Below the pieces are notes generated by a model. That model did no database searches. It saw only the letters and a list, made by a program, of their open reading frames with translations, and was not told where the DNA came from. DNA of 64,000 bases from Chlorobiaceae bacterium (lineage in GTDB: Bacteria; Bacteroidota; Chlorobiia; Chlorobiales; Chlorobiaceae): the NCBI GenBank assembly GCA_012972825.1, contig JABDHL010000022.1, positions 1-64,000 of the forward strand, in the 5' to 3' direction. Shown in pieces: positions 35,308 to 45,411 of this stretch; positions within the stretch are counted from its first letter, which is position 1, and each line of letters begins with the position of its first letter. A program made the position numbers and the translations under genes.

Positions 35308-35568
35308 ATGGCAGAAAATAACCTGCAGGCCTGGGAAAAAGTTCTTGAATATTCCTCAGTTCCGCTCCATGGAACAATGTCAAGAAAAATCCGAAAGGGT
35401 GTTAAGTTACAGATCAATGAGGGGAAGATCTATGAAGATGCAGTTCTCTTTATCAGTGATCTTTTTTTGAGGGTGACTGAGGAGTCAAAGGATGGTGCCA
35501 GTATCAACACCTATTATGACATGAAAGCTGTTTCATGTATCCGCACCTACAGCAGTAAAGAGCAGTAA
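35308..35568 (+). CDS. Small conserved-looking protein of unknown function
   Basis: An 86-residue soluble protein (LQAWEKVLEYSSVPLHGTMS...). It has a likely compact alpha/beta fold with KGVKLQINEGKIYEDAVLF and a polar tail ending YSSKEQ. No cysteine pair, metal site or known motif is visible. It is transcribed divergently from the ArsC/Spx-like gene across a 147-bp AT-rich region. I do not recognise it. Confidence 0.7.
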   Translation: MAENNLQAWEKVLEYSSVPLHGTMSRKIRKGVKLQINEGKIYEDAVLFISDLFLRVTEESKDGASINTYYDMKAVSCIRTYSSKEQ

Positions 35569-35649
35569 CCGGTGTACGTTTTCGGCTGAGAGAGAGGCAG
35601 AGATCGTTATTCTGCCCTCTCTTGCTCATTTCTGTTCGAACTCCATCTA

Positions 35650-37365
35650 TCAGGAAGTCATGTTTTTTTCCCGTTCAACCGTAGGTACAAAGTTGGGTTG
35701 CCGGCCCAGTTTTGGTTGTCCGAGAATCTCCCTTGCATGGTCGAGTGCGTCATCAATATTACCGAAAATGTTTTCTTCACCGATCTCATCGTATAACCCG
35801 TACTGCTGAAGAGCGAAGAGCGGCTGGGCATGCACGCCCGACAAGATCAGCCTTGTTTCTGCTTTTATACAGTCCTTGAGAAGTTCTTTCATCAGATTCA
35901 GGCCGGTGGCATCAATCGAGAGCACGTTGCGCATTCTGATGATGCGTATTTTAGGTGCCTTTTCAACAATGTGCATGGCTTCTCTGAACTTGCTTGCTGC
36001 GCCAAAGAAAAATGGACCGTTAAATTCAAAGACCTCTACACCATCAGGTACTTTCCTTGTCACAATAGTGTTGGGATCCTCTTCTTCATCACTGTCTTTC
36101 AGATCCTTTGTAATGACGCCGACATTGGAGAGTTGGGCCATCCGCTGCATGAAAAGAACGACGGAAAGCAGCATGCCGATCTCTATGGCAAGTGTCAAAT
36201 CAAAGACAACGGTGAGGCTGAATGTCGTCAGAAGCACAACAACATCGCTTCTAGGGCTTTTCAGGAGTTCTCGGAACACCTTGATTTCGCTCATGTTCCA
36301 GGCAACAATAATAAGGATGGCCGCCAGAGCCGGCATCGGAATGAGCTTTGCCCACTTGCCGAACAGCAGCATGATCAAAAGAAGCGTTACGGCGTGAATC
36401 ATTCCGGCTACAGGTGTTCTCCCGCCGTTTTTGACATTGGTCGCCGTTCTTGCGATAGCGCCTGTGACGGGTAAACCACCGAAAAGAGGGGTAATGATAT
36501 TGGCAGCTCCCTGGGCTATCAGTTCCATATTCGATTTGTGCCTGCTTCCTATCATGCCATCAGCCACAACTGCCGACAGCAGTGCTTCTATTGCACCAAG
36601 CAAGGCAATGGTGGTTGCCGGCATGATGAGTTGCCTGATGGTAGCAAAATCAAAAAAAGGAAGCGATGGTACAGGAATCATGGATGGAATTTCTCCAAAA
36701 CGGGATTCAATAGTTGCAACATGCAGGTGAAAGTATTGTACGGTCAGCGTTGTAGCAATGATGGCAACAAGTGAACCGGGGATTTTTCGGGAAATTTTCG
36801 GCCAGAAGAGTATAATCAGAAGGGCAAGCATACCGATCATCAAACTCAAAAGGTCAAGCGTTGGAAGGTTGCGGCCATAAGCAGTCCACTTACTGATAAA
36901 ATCAGCGGGGACATGTGCAATGTTAAGACCGAGAAAATCTTTAATCTGGCTTGAAAAAATAATGACGGCAATACCGCTTGTGAACCCCACAATAACCGGA
37001 TAGGGAATAAACTTGATCAGTGAACCGAACTGGGCGAATCCCATGATCATGAGGATAATGCCTGACATGATGGTTGCCAGCATCAAGCCGTTAATACCGT
37101 ATTGCTGGACAATTCCATAAAGAATCACAATAAAGGCACCGGTAGGTCCCCCTATCTGAACCCTGCTTCCTCCAAGAAAAGAGACAAGAAATCCTCCGAC
37201 AACGGCGCTGATAAGGCCTTTTTCAGGGGATACGCCAGATGCTATTGCAAAAGCTATCGCCAATGGTAAAGCAACAATGCCAACCATGACACCCGCAACG
37301 ACATCCTTCATTATCCGGTCAGGGGTGAGCTCCGGTAAAATTGAAAATAACTTTGGTCTGAACAT
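35650..37365 (-). CDS. SulP-family anion transporter with STAS domain
   Basis: This 571-residue protein has about 12 hydrophobic helices of the SulP type ([37 protein letters not shown]). A C-terminal STAS domain carries the hallmark [22 protein letters not shown] start it at the ATG at 37365 ([13 protein letters not shown]), because a longer frame to 37437 adds residues unlike the family. Members move sulfate, bicarbonate or other anions. The nearby sulfate assimilation operon makes sulfate uptake plausible, but it is not in the same transcription unit. Confidence 0.9.
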   Translation of the reverse strand: MFRPKLFSILPELTPDRIMKDVVAGVMVGIVALPLAIAFAIASGVSPEKGLISAVVGGFLVSFLGGSRVQIGGPTGAFIVILYGIVQQYGINGLMLATIMSGIILMIMGFAQFGSLIKFIPYPVIVGFTSGIAVIIFSSQIKDFLGLNIAHVPADFISKWTAYGRNLPTLDLLSLMIGMLALLIILFWPKISRKIPGSLVAIIATTLTVQYFHLHVATIESRFGEIPSMIPVPSLPFFDFATIRQLIMPATTIALLGAIEALLSAVVADGMIGSRHKSNMELIAQGAANIITPLFGGLPVTGAIARTATNVKNGGRTPVAGMIHAVTLLLIMLLFGKWAKLIPMPALAAILIIVAWNMSEIKVFRELLKSPRSDVVVLLTTFSLTVVFDLTLAIEIGMLLSVVLFMQRMAQLSNVGVITKDLKDSDEEEDPNTIVTRKVPDGVEVFEFNGPFFFGAASKFREAMHIVEKAPKIRIIRMRNVLSIDATGLNLMKELLKDCIKAETRLILSGVHAQPLFALQQYGLYDEIGEENIFGNIDDALDHAREILGQPKLGRQPNFVPTVEREKNMTS

Positions 37366-37577
37366 GATGAGAATCGGAAAAAAAATGAACAGGGCAGCCC
37401 TTGGCGGGCATGGATTTCTATATATAGATTTTCTCACTATATATCAATGGTATAAACTTCATGTAAAAGTATTTTTTTGTCAGTGCTCTCCGATGATTTC
37501 TTCAATTACTCATATAAAACGACCTGGCCGTTGTGTATTTTATGAAGGGCCGGAACATAACAGCATATTCAACGACA

Positions 37578-38105
37578 ATGCGGATAATATCGTATTCATA
37601 TAAACAGGTGAGACCTCAAAAGGTGTTCATGTTATTGCTCTTTATGGTGCTGGCATCGCGGGTTGTTGCAGCGGAAGCTCCCGGTAACTGGATTTACGAA
37701 AAGATAACTGTGGATAAAGATCAGACAGAACTCTCTGCCGCAACAGTACGGAGCAGAAACTCGATAAATTTATTATCACCCTATGCCGGTGTAAATCATG
37801 GATTGATAATGATAAGAAAGCTTAAAGGCGGAGATCCGGAAGTTCTGTTTGCTGTTGATAAAGGTCAGTTTTACACGGGAGATAAAATACGGGTAAAGAT
37901 TGATGGTGGAGATGCACTCTGGATTTCGGTGGACAGGCCGGGTGACCGCAGGACTGACTTGTTATTCATTCATGAACCCCAGAATTTTATCAGACAAATC
38001 ACAAACGCAAAAGAACTGAAAATCGCAGCTCAATTGTCACAAAACGGTGAAAAAATTTTTGATTTTAACGTCGGTGGACTGGATAGGGCAAAAGTCGGGT
38101 TGTAA
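37578..38105 (+). CDS. Secreted protein of unknown function
   Basis: About 175 residues from the ATG at 37578; a later ATG at 37629 is also possible. A hydrophobic stretch FMLLLFMVLASRVVAAEA near the start is a clear signal peptide, so the mature part is periplasmic. It contains strand-rich sequence (GLIMIRKLKGGDPEVLFAV, DKIRVKIDGGDALWISVD) and an LLFIHEPQNFIRQIT helix. There is no catalytic motif. It sits 51 bp before a cyclase-like gene on the same strand. Function is unknown. Confidence 0.7.
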   Translation: MRIISYSYKQVRPQKVFMLLLFMVLASRVVAAEAPGNWIYEKITVDKDQTELSAATVRSRNSINLLSPYAGVNHGLIMIRKLKGGDPEVLFAVDKGQFYTGDKIRVKIDGGDALWISVDRPGDRRTDLLFIHEPQNFIRQITNAKELKIAAQLSQNGEKIFDFNVGGLDRAKVGL

Positions 38106-38156
38106 TTCCTTAAATGCATATAAAATATTGCATTACAGACCAAATAACATGACAGT

Positions 38157-38960
38157 GTGGTGAAAACGCCATTCAGCTTTAACACCATAACGGATTTTCT
38201 CATTTCCCAGCCCTTGACCATTGATGTTGAAATTGATGATCACTATTCCGGTTGTTTTTCGGTAAAGGGAATTGAACTTGAGGCTACAGTACTTTATGCC
38301 GGTATCTCAGATTTTGCACGACTCTCCGTTGAACTTTCTCCCGCCGGAATGCTTATCTATCTGAACATGTTTCTTGTCTGGATGCGGGAATCATCTCTGA
38401 TTGAGCATTTTTGTGTTATCGAGAGATTTCTTGATAATGCGCTTGTGTTGCTTTTTTCGAAACGATTTGGATCTGAGGACCCTTTTGTCGATGCCCTGCA
38501 TGTAGCCCGATGGATGGGGGATCATGATGCAATGAAATTCTGCCCTGATATTGGTATCGCAAGCGGTACCGTTATGGTTGGTTATACGGGGACACCAAAG
38601 GAGTATTCCACCTCTGTTTTTGGTCCTCCTTTGATTCTTTCCGCAGGATGTGCGAGGCTCAATCCTCGGGGTGATGTCGCTTCAATGATTACATTTCCTG
38701 CCGGTGAGTGGAGAGAACGCTCATTTGATGATGTGTTTCAGCCGATCGAGTATAGTCACCCTGAAAAAGGAAAGACGACACAGCCGCAGACATGGATTCT
38801 GGGCGATCCAAGAGAGGTTGATTTTCCCGGAACAGGCAGGATAGCCTTAAGGGACATAGCCAATGTTATTCACTCGATGCCGTCAGTATCGGCAGAAAAA
38901 AAAGCCAGAGAGTGGGTTGATCTCATCAGGGCAAAGGGGTTTTATAAAAAAAACGATTAA
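38157..38960 (+). CDS. Class III nucleotidyl cyclase-like protein with a missing metal-binding aspartate
   Basis: A 267-residue protein whose middle matches the adenylate/guanylate cyclase catalytic fold: VLYAGISDFARL at 45-56, VIERFLDNALVLLF at 87-100, IGIASGTVMVGYTG and a FGPPLILSAGCARLNP segment. In active cyclases the first segment reads ADI-x-GF; here the metal-binding Asp is Gly49. The second Asp (Asp93) is kept. Loss of one metal ligand suggests an inactive or altered domain. The best start is a GTG at 38157, since the ATG just upstream is out of frame. Confidence 0.7.
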   Translation: MVKTPFSFNTITDFLISQPLTIDVEIDDHYSGCFSVKGIELEATVLYAGISDFARLSVELSPAGMLIYLNMFLVWMRESSLIEHFCVIERFLDNALVLLFSKRFGSEDPFVDALHVARWMGDHDAMKFCPDIGIASGTVMVGYTGTPKEYSTSVFGPPLILSAGCARLNPRGDVASMITFPAGEWRERSFDDVFQPIEYSHPEKGKTTQPQTWILGDPREVDFPGTGRIALRDIANVIHSMPSVSAEKKAREWVDLIRAKGFYKKND

Positions 38961-39058
38961 ATCTGTTATGGTGTTGGATTATTGCATAACCATGATTACT
39001 ATTTTTTTGGAACCATAACTCGGCCATTTTGAAGAAAATAAAAGGAGAAACAACGTTT

Positions 39059-39556
39059 ATGTCCACAACGAATGAGAATCTGAAAGATGCTTTTGCCGGT
39101 GAGAGTCAGGCAAACCAGAAGTACCTTGCTTTTGCAAAAGAAGCCGAAAAAGCCGGGTTCAGTAATATAGCGAAGCTATTCCGCACAACAGCCCAGGCGG
39201 AATCAATTCATGCTGAAGGGCATTTTGCGGCGCTTGGGGGAATAGGTTCAACTGCAGATAATTTGCAGGCTGCCATTGGCGGTGAAACCTTTGAGCATAC
39301 AGAAATGTATCCACCGATGCTTGAACAGGCTGAAACGGATAATCATCCTGCAAAAAAGATGTTTTCTTTTGCGCTCAAGGCTGAGCGGCAGCATGCGGAA
39401 CTCTATAAACAGGCATTGGAAGCTGTTCGCACCGGCAAGGACATTACGGCTTCCGAAGTCTGGCTTTGTCCTTTCTGCGGTCATATTGAGCTTGGTACGC
39501 CACCGGCAATTTGTCCGATTTGCTGCGCAACAGCTTCGCAGTTCGTTCAGGTTTGA
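39059..39556 (+). CDS. rbr: Rubrerythrin
   Basis: A 165-residue protein with a four-helix diiron domain: ESQANQKYLAFAKEAEKAG, ESIHAEGHF, ETFEHTEMYP and AERQHAELYKQAL supply the Glu/His ligands. The C-terminal rubredoxin-like domain has CPFCGH and CPICCA. AAGGAG lies upstream of the ATG at 39059. It reduces hydrogen peroxide with electrons passed through the FeCys4 site, protecting an anaerobe from oxidative stress. A strong terminator follows. Confidence 0.95.
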   Translation: MSTTNENLKDAFAGESQANQKYLAFAKEAEKAGFSNIAKLFRTTAQAESIHAEGHFAALGGIGSTADNLQAAIGGETFEHTEMYPPMLEQAETDNHPAKKMFSFALKAERQHAELYKQALEAVRTGKDITASEVWLCPFCGHIELGTPPAICPICCATASQFVQV

Positions 39557-39579
39557 TAGTTTCGCAATTGTTTGAGGGA

Positions 39580-39605
39580 GGCGGTTCATTGAGCCGCCTT
39601 TTTTA
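39580..39605 (+). terminator. Intrinsic terminator after rubrerythrin
   Basis: GGCGGTT, a 5-base loop and AGCCGCC (one G:U pair), followed directly by a T-rich run (TTTTTT), 25 bp after the rubrerythrin stop. Confidence 0.85.
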
Positions 39606-39629
39606 CAGCTATTTTTCTTGTTTGTTCTT

Positions 39630-39917
39630 CTATTCCGCGATATGATTTTTTGTCGCGAGCAGGATTACTGCTGCAACAAGGTCAATCGGTATCCACATCT
39701 CCTTCGCAAGATTTATTTCCATAATCGGATTAAACAGTATCGCAAACAGCGTATAGACAAGGGGCAGCAAAAGCATTTTCTTGCTGAAATTCCTGTACGC
39801 TCCCCAGGCAAATGTTCCGGCAGCGACGATTCGCAGCAGGCTAAAAAATTCAGAAGGGAGCGGGAATATGGCGAGGAAGAGAAGCAGTGCCGTAATATAG
39901 ATGACTTGAACAGGCAT
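39630..39917 (-). CDS. Small integral membrane protein (DUF6804-like)
   Basis: A 95-residue protein with three to four hydrophobic helices (VIYITALLLFLAIFPLP, LLRIVAAGTFAWGAYRNF, LLLPLVYTLFAILF, IPIDLVAAVILLATK). It resembles small DUF6804-type membrane proteins. The opposite-strand frame over the same region has a basic, repetitive composition and is the shadow. It is convergent with rubrerythrin and divergent from the Kef-type antiporter gene. Function is unknown. Confidence 0.7.
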   Translation of the reverse strand: MPVQVIYITALLLFLAIFPLPSEFFSLLRIVAAGTFAWGAYRNFSKKMLLLPLVYTLFAILFNPIMEINLAKEMWIPIDLVAAVILLATKNHIAE

Positions 39918-40083
39918 AACAGCTCGATAGATAAATTATTGTAAGGAATTCAGAAAAGAACAGTAAGAAAAAATATGCTGAAAAGCTGAAGATAGCAGTA
40001 ACGATCTCCCCTTGTCAAATGCAATAAACTGTTATTTTTTAAGGAAAGGATTCTTTTTCTTCCAGTGACCAGGTGCTCTCTCT

Positions 40084-41838
40084 ATGCATGAATTTGATTT
40101 TCTTGGCGAACTGGTGCTTATCGGGGCACTGGCAGTTGCTATCATTCTGGTTTTTCAGCGTCTGAAAATTCCGCCGGTCATCGGTTTGATTTTTACAGGC
40201 ATTCTTCTTGGTCCGTCAGGTATTGCTGCGGTCTATGACCAGAAGCTGATTTCAACGCTTGCCGAGCTTGGTGTGATTCTGCTTTTGTTTACCATAGGGC
40301 TGGAATTTTCACTTGATGACCTTAAAAAACTTAAAAAAATTGTTCTGGTGGGCGGGATTGTCCAGATTCTTTTGACTGGTCTGGCAATCAGCTTTTTTTC
40401 CTACTGGTTCATGCTCGTCATAGATCGTGGCATTTCTTTTACAGCCGCAGCGTTTCTTGGATTTACCTTTTCAGTCAGCAGCACGGCGATCTGTCTGAAA
40501 ATTTTAACAGACCGTGATGAGCTCGCTTTACCGCACGGACGAATTGCTTTGGGGATTCTTATTTTTCAGGACATAGCAATTGTCCCCTTGATGATCGGCA
40601 TTGATCTATTGAATCCCGAAGCTACCCGCTCTTTCGTTATTCTGGCTGACAAAGTCGGCATCATCGTGTTGTTTGCTGCAGGTATTTTTATAGGTTTCAG
40701 GCTTCTCATGCCGCGAATGGTTCGTCTGATAGCATCACTTCATGCAAGAGAGGTTCTTGTTATCGGGGCTCTTGTCATTTGTTTCGGCGCTGCCTACCTG
40801 ACCTCTCTGGCCGGTCTTTCGCTTGCTCTCGGTTCATTTGTTGCCGGTATGATTATCGCAAGTACCGATGAAAGTCATCAGATAAGTGTGACCATCGATC
40901 CATTTCGTGAGGCATTCAGCAGTATCTTTTTTATATCCGTAGGGCTTCTGCTCGATGTTAAGATGATTAATCTGCCGTTTTTTGTCTCAATAGCTTTATT
41001 GGTGTTGCTGGTCAAGGGGTTGATTGTTGCAGCTGTTTCTCTTTTTCTTGGCAACTCACTGAGGGTCAGCATGATGGCTGGTATGGCGCTTGCCCAGATC
41101 GGAGAGTTCTCCTTTGTGCTGGCAGAGACTGGATTAAAGAATAATCTTATCAATCAAGAGGTCTTTCAGGCAATGCTTGCTGTCAGTGTGGTAACCATGA
41201 TCGTCACTCCGGCTATGATTGCTGCTGCTCCCAGGTTTGCCGATCAGGTTGTGCCGGCGCTAGGGTTTATTCCGCTTGTATCGAGGGATTCTTCTGCTCC
41301 TCCTGTTCGGCCTCCCGACAGTACAATTATTTGCGCGGGAGAGATTCACGCCGCTATTATCGGGTTCGGTCTCAATGGTCAGAATGTGGCTGCAGTGCTT
41401 CATGCAACCAATATCTCTTATGCGGTGCTCGAAATTGACAGGGATATGGTTAAAACCATGAAAAAAAAGGGGGAACCGATTTATTACGGCGACTGTACTG
41501 ATAAAAAAGCTCTGATAAGGGCAGGAATAGATCATGCTCGTGCAGTTGTGCTGGGTATTTCGGATGCTACTGCAATCGGGAAAAGTATCAGGATGATTCG
41601 GGAGATCAATAATAAGGCGTTCATAATTGTCAGGGCAAGAACTCTTGATGATGTGGCCGACCTTTACAAGGTTGGAGCGGATGTTGTTGTTACAGAAAAA
41701 TTTGAAACCTCTATCCAGATTTTCTCGCTTCTGCTTAACCACTTTACGGTTGAACCTGAACTTATTCTTGAACAGCAGGAAATTATCAGGCGAGAATGTG
41801 AACAAATATTTACGAACGCTCCTGCATCCCGAAAATAA
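40084..41838 (+). CDS. Kef-type (CPA2) cation/proton antiporter with TrkA-N domain
   Basis: This 584-residue protein has about 12 membrane helices of the CPA2 family (GLIFTGILLGPSGIAAVYD, ISVGLLLDVKMI) in roughly residues 1-400. A cytoplasmic Rossmann RCK/TrkA-N domain follows near residue 420 (HAAIIGFGLNGQNVAAVL, GDCTDKKALIRAGIDHARAVV). KefB/KefC proteins export potassium in exchange for protons and are gated by glutathione adducts or NAD(H). Here the RCK domain should bind NAD(H). The gene appears monocistronic. Confidence 0.92.
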   Translation: MHEFDFLGELVLIGALAVAIILVFQRLKIPPVIGLIFTGILLGPSGIAAVYDQKLISTLAELGVILLLFTIGLEFSLDDLKKLKKIVLVGGIVQILLTGLAISFFSYWFMLVIDRGISFTAAAFLGFTFSVSSTAICLKILTDRDELALPHGRIALGILIFQDIAIVPLMIGIDLLNPEATRSFVILADKVGIIVLFAAGIFIGFRLLMPRMVRLIASLHAREVLVIGALVICFGAAYLTSLAGLSLALGSFVAGMIIASTDESHQISVTIDPFREAFSSIFFISVGLLLDVKMINLPFFVSIALLVLLVKGLIVAAVSLFLGNSLRVSMMAGMALAQIGEFSFVLAETGLKNNLINQEVFQAMLAVSVVTMIVTPAMIAAAPRFADQVVPALGFIPLVSRDSSAPPVRPPDSTIICAGEIHAAIIGFGLNGQNVAAVLHATNISYAVLEIDRDMVKTMKKKGEPIYYGDCTDKKALIRAGIDHARAVVLGISDATAIGKSIRMIREINNKAFIIVRARTLDDVADLYKVGADVVVTEKFETSIQIFSLLLNHFTVEPELILEQQEIIRRECEQIFTNAPASRK

Positions 41839-41968
41839 CCACGGTAAAGCTGTTTGCTTACTGCTCGAAAAGCTTCCCGGCCGCATTTTCTGATCATGGT
41901 CAATATTTTTTGTATATATTTATAAAATATAAGACCATATCTCTATTCACCCACATCCGGTATGCGTT

Positions 41969-42931
41969 ATGGCTCACCTTGCATCACTTCCCACACAGAA
42001 ATTTACCCATTATCGTCAGGAACTTCTTGAGCTTCAGACATCACAGGACAATGCAGCTGTAAAACGTGCAGCCTACGAACTCTCTTTAATGGAGAAGAGC
42101 TGCTTTATTGAATTGAATGGTATTGTTCATCATTATCATGATTCCGGCCCGAAAGATGCTGCCCAGACCGTGTTACTGATTCATGGCTGGGATTGCTGGT
42201 GGATGTGGTGGCACCATGTGATACGGTACCTCAATGACAAGGGGATTCGGACGATCGCTTACGACATGCGCGGGCATGGATGGTCTGACAATGATCCGAA
42301 AAACCACTATCATATTGATTTTTTTGCACATGACCTGAATGAGCTTGTCATGAAACTCGGGCTCGGACAATTTCATATAGCGGCATTCTCTTTCGGTCCT
42401 TTTGTTGCACTTGATTATGCGCGCGCTCATTCTGAACTGATCCGATCAATGACTTTTTTTAATTTCGGATATCTGCCGAACAGTCATTTTACCCAGGCAG
42501 TTGCAACAGGCACCATTACTTTTGTTTTTAACAATCTTTTACGCAAACTGACGTGGTGGCTTCCTGCCTATATATTTGCCCGGCTCGTTCTCGCGAAGAA
42601 TACGGTTATGCTTCATGATATTCTTATAGGATTTAAAAGTCTCGGACTCTGTGCACCGGAAGCTATCGATCAGACAACCCGGCAGATAACCTCTTTTGAG
42701 ATTACTGAGTCAGTGCCGGATATGGTCAGGGCTGTGGATATACCGATTCTTTTTGTGGCTGGGGAGGGGGATGCTATCATGACCAGTGAGAATACAAAAA
42801 AACTGAATGAGTTTGCCAGGAACGGTCGCTTTGTCAGTATACCTGACTGCGGACACCTGATTACGGTTGAATTGCCCGAAACCACTTCGGAGTTGATCCT
42901 GGATCAGGTAACTGATTGTGGAGAAGTTTAA
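41969..42931 (+). CDS. Alpha/beta-hydrolase fold protein
   Basis: A 320-residue protein with the hydrolase core: oxyanion region VLLIHGWDCWWMWW, nucleophile elbow AAFSFGPFVAL with Ser in an A-x-S-x-G context (the first Gly is replaced by Ala), acid in VAGEGDAIM, and His in PDCGHLITVELP. No signal peptide is seen. The substrate is unknown; lipid or ester hydrolysis are possibilities. The last 4 bp overlap the 3' end of convergent trpF. Confidence 0.88.
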   Translation: MAHLASLPTQKFTHYRQELLELQTSQDNAAVKRAAYELSLMEKSCFIELNGIVHHYHDSGPKDAAQTVLLIHGWDCWWMWWHHVIRYLNDKGIRTIAYDMRGHGWSDNDPKNHYHIDFFAHDLNELVMKLGLGQFHIAAFSFGPFVALDYARAHSELIRSMTFFNFGYLPNSHFTQAVATGTITFVFNNLLRKLTWWLPAYIFARLVLAKNTVMLHDILIGFKSLGLCAPEAIDQTTRQITSFEITESVPDMVRAVDIPILFVAGEGDAIMTSENTKKLNEFARNGRFVSIPDCGHLITVELPETTSELILDQVTDCGEV

Positions 42932-43575
42932 TCAGCGCTTTCGCGTACTGCCCGGATAAAAGCTTTCATTTTTACGGGATCTTTTATACCAGGAGTGCTT
43001 TCAACACCTGATGCGGTATCAACGCCGTACGGATGGATGCTGCGAATTGCCTCGCCAACGTTTGTTTCGTTCAGTCCGCCAGCCAGAATGGCGTAGTATG
43101 AACTGCCAAGTTCATTGAAGATCCGCGAGGCAAGAGATGCTTTGATAATTTTTCCCGTTCCGCCAGGCATACCGGGCCGGTAGGCATCAAAGAGGAAGGT
43201 ATTGATGCCGCTCTCTTTTGCGAATTCCATGACCTCTTCTGCTGCAAAATTTTCTGCAGGACGAAAGACTTTGATTACTTTTGCATTTTTAATGGATCGA
43301 GCCTTTTCAGGGGTGTAGTGATCGTTGTGGAGTTGTGCAATGTGCAGATTGCAGAAGCGGCAGATGGCATTGATTTCTGTCGGCGATTGATCGACGAAAA
43401 TGCCTGCAGTCTGGATAAACGGCGGCAACATTTTTATGATTGCCTTCGCCAGTTCGGGATCGATCATGCGAGGGCTTATGCTGCTGAAATTAAAACCCAG
43501 TGCATCGGCTCCTGCATGGCTTGCCTCGAGAGCATCCTGAAGCCGGGTTATTCCGCAGATTTTAATTTTTGTCAT
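42928..43575 (-). CDS. trpF: Phosphoribosylanthranilate isomerase
   Basis: A 215-residue TIM barrel starting MTKIKICGITRLQDALEASH, the classic TrpF opening with its catalytic cysteine. A phosphate-binding GGLNETNV and a closing GVDTASGVESTPGIKDP are present. It isomerises phosphoribosylanthranilate in tryptophan synthesis. It is a single gene here, with no other trp genes beside it, and its 3' end overlaps that of the hydrolase gene. Confidence 0.96.
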   Translation of the reverse strand: MTKIKICGITRLQDALEASHAGADALGFNFSSISPRMIDPELAKAIIKMLPPFIQTAGIFVDQSPTEINAICRFCNLHIAQLHNDHYTPEKARSIKNAKVIKVFRPAENFAAEEVMEFAKESGINTFLFDAYRPGMPGGTGKIIKASLASRIFNELGSSYYAILAGGLNETNVGEAIRSIHPYGVDTASGVESTPGIKDPVKMKAFIRAVRESAD

Positions 43576-43836
43576 TGCCTGGCGGTTTCAGTTTAACAAA
43601 TTCCTTTTGAATGCATTTCTGCAGGACACACAGAACATTCAGTTAATTGAGTGGAAGATACGGGTTGCGTGGTGTAACGGCAAGCTTATAAAGAGAGTAT
43701 GCGAGGCACGCGGGGGGATGATGAAAATATTGAACTCCCGTAGGTAAGGTATGTCGGTAAGTGGTTGTGATTTTCTCTTATTGTGCGTATATTCGGCACC
43801 GGTTATGATTCAGATCAGCCGTGATAGAACGTGTAA

Positions 43837-43908
43837 TGGGGCGTCGCCAAGTGGTAAGGCATCGGCCTTTGGAGCCGACATCCGCAGGTTCGAATCCTGC
43901 CGCCCCAG
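43837..43908 (+). tRNA. tRNA-Gln (anticodon TTG)
   Basis: A 7-bp acceptor stem (TGGGGCG with CGCCCCA), a D arm (GCCAAGTGGTAAGGC), an anticodon loop CTTTGGA giving TTG, and a T arm with GGTTCGAATCC. 72 nt, with a G discriminator base. CCA is not encoded. Confidence 0.96.
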
Positions 43909-43913
43909 CAAAC

Positions 43914-43945
43914 AAAAAAGGCAACCCGGACAGGTTGCCTTTTTT
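43914..43945. terminator. Bidirectional intrinsic terminator between tRNA-Gln and ahcY
   Basis: GGCAACC, a 6-nt loop and GGTTGCC are flanked by A6 on the left and T6 on the right. It serves the tRNA on the plus strand and ahcY on the minus strand. Confidence 0.9.
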
Positions 43946-43966
43946 GTTTGCAGTAAACATCCGCAA

Positions 43967-45379
43967 TCAATAGCGGTAATGTTCGGGTTTGTAGGGTCCA
44001 TCGAGAGGAATACCCAGGTATTCAGACTGCTCTTCCGTAAGCCTTGTGAGCTTCACTCCGAGCTGTTCAAGGTGCAGTCTTGCGACCTCTTCATCGAGTT
44101 CTTTCGGCAGCCGGTAGACACCGATCTCATACTGTTTGGTCCAGAGTTCGATTTGTGCAAGCGTCTGGTTGGTAAACGAGTTGCTCATGACAAATGAAGG
44201 GTGGCCGGTTGCGCATCCCAGGTTGACAAGGCGTCCTTCAGCCAGAAGATAGATGGAGTTGCCGTTTTCAAAGGTGTATTTATCGACCTGTGGCTTGATA
44301 TTCAGTTTTTTTGCTCCAGCAAAGTTATTGAGCTGTTCAACCTGAATCTCGTTGTCGAAGTGACCGATGTTGCAGACAATAGCTTCGTCTTTCATCTGCT
44401 TCATATGCTCAAGGGTGATGACATCTTTGTTGCCGGTTGTGGTAACAAAGATATTTCCTTCCTTGACAGCTTCATCCATGGTGGATACTTCGTATCCCTC
44501 CATCGCTGCCTGCAGTGCGCAGATAGGATCGATTTCTGTGACGATCACACGAGCGCCATATGCGCGCATAGACCTGGCAGAGCCTTTACCGACATCGCCA
44601 TAACCAAGTACGACAACAACTTTGCCGGCAACCATCACATCGGTTGCCCGCTTGATGCCGTCAGCAAGTGACTCACGGCATCCGTAGAGGTTATCAAACT
44701 TTGATTTGGTTACTGAGTCGTTGACGTTGATGGCTGGGAAAAGCAGTTCACCTTTTTCCAGCATCTGATAGAGACGGTGAACACCGGTAGTTGTCTCTTC
44801 CGAAACACCCTTCATTTCTGCAGCCACCTTATGCCAGCGCTGGTTGTCCTCTTCAAAGACCTCCCTGAGCTGCTGGTAAAGTGCTTTTTCTTCAGCATTG
44901 CCGGGAGCTTTTTCGAGCAGTTCCGGGTTGTTTTCAATTTTGTAACCAAGGATGATCAGAAGGGTTGCGTCACCGCCGTCATCGACGATGAGGTTCGGTC
45001 CTTTTCCTCCTTCAAACTCAAGAATCTGGCGTGTACACCACCAGTATTCTTCAAGGGTTTCGCCTTTCCATGCAAAAACCGGAACACCGGTTTTTGCGAT
45101 GGCCGCAGCAGCATGGTCCTGAGTGGAAAAAATGTTGCAGCTTGCCCAGCGTACCTCTGCTCCAAGGTCCACGAGGGTTTCAATAAGCACGGCTGTCTGG
45201 ATGGTCATATGGAGAGAGCCGGCAATACGGGCACCCTTCAAAGGGCTCTTGCCTGCATATTTTTTTCTCGTAGCCATAAGGCCAGGCATCTCTTTCTCAG
45301 CGATCTCAATTTCCTTGCGTCCCCATTCAGCAAGAGAGATATCCGCTACTTTATAATCAAGCACCTCGGCAACAGTCAT
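43967..45379 (-). CDS. ahcY: Adenosylhomocysteinase
   Basis: A 470-residue NAD-dependent enzyme: [17 protein letters not shown] near residue 55, the NAD-binding [20 protein letters not shown] near 260-280, and the conserved C-terminus [10 protein letters not shown]. It hydrolyses S-adenosylhomocysteine to homocysteine and adenosine, removing product inhibition from methyltransferases. It follows metK by about 30 bp, so SAM production and SAH removal are co-transcribed. A strong terminator follows. Confidence 0.98.
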   Translation of the reverse strand: MTVAEVLDYKVADISLAEWGRKEIEIAEKEMPGLMATRKKYAGKSPLKGARIAGSLHMTIQTAVLIETLVDLGAEVRWASCNIFSTQDHAAAAIAKTGVPVFAWKGETLEEYWWCTRQILEFEGGKGPNLIVDDGGDATLLIILGYKIENNPELLEKAPGNAEEKALYQQLREVFEEDNQRWHKVAAEMKGVSEETTTGVHRLYQMLEKGELLFPAINVNDSVTKSKFDNLYGCRESLADGIKRATDVMVAGKVVVVLGYGDVGKGSARSMRAYGARVIVTEIDPICALQAAMEGYEVSTMDEAVKEGNIFVTTTGNKDVITLEHMKQMKDEAIVCNIGHFDNEIQVEQLNNFAGAKKLNIKPQVDKYTFENGNSIYLLAEGRLVNLGCATGHPSFVMSNSFTNQTLAQIELWTKQYEIGVYRLPKELDEEVARLHLEQLGVKLTRLTEEQSEYLGIPLDGPYKPEHYRY

Positions 45380-45411
45380 AACGTTTTTTGTATTTAATAG
45401 GTTGAGATAGT

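Noticed and set aside
39618-39944. Plus-strand 108-codon frame after rubrerythrin
   Set aside because: It is antisense to a gene with clear membrane helices, lies just past a strong terminator and is highly basic.
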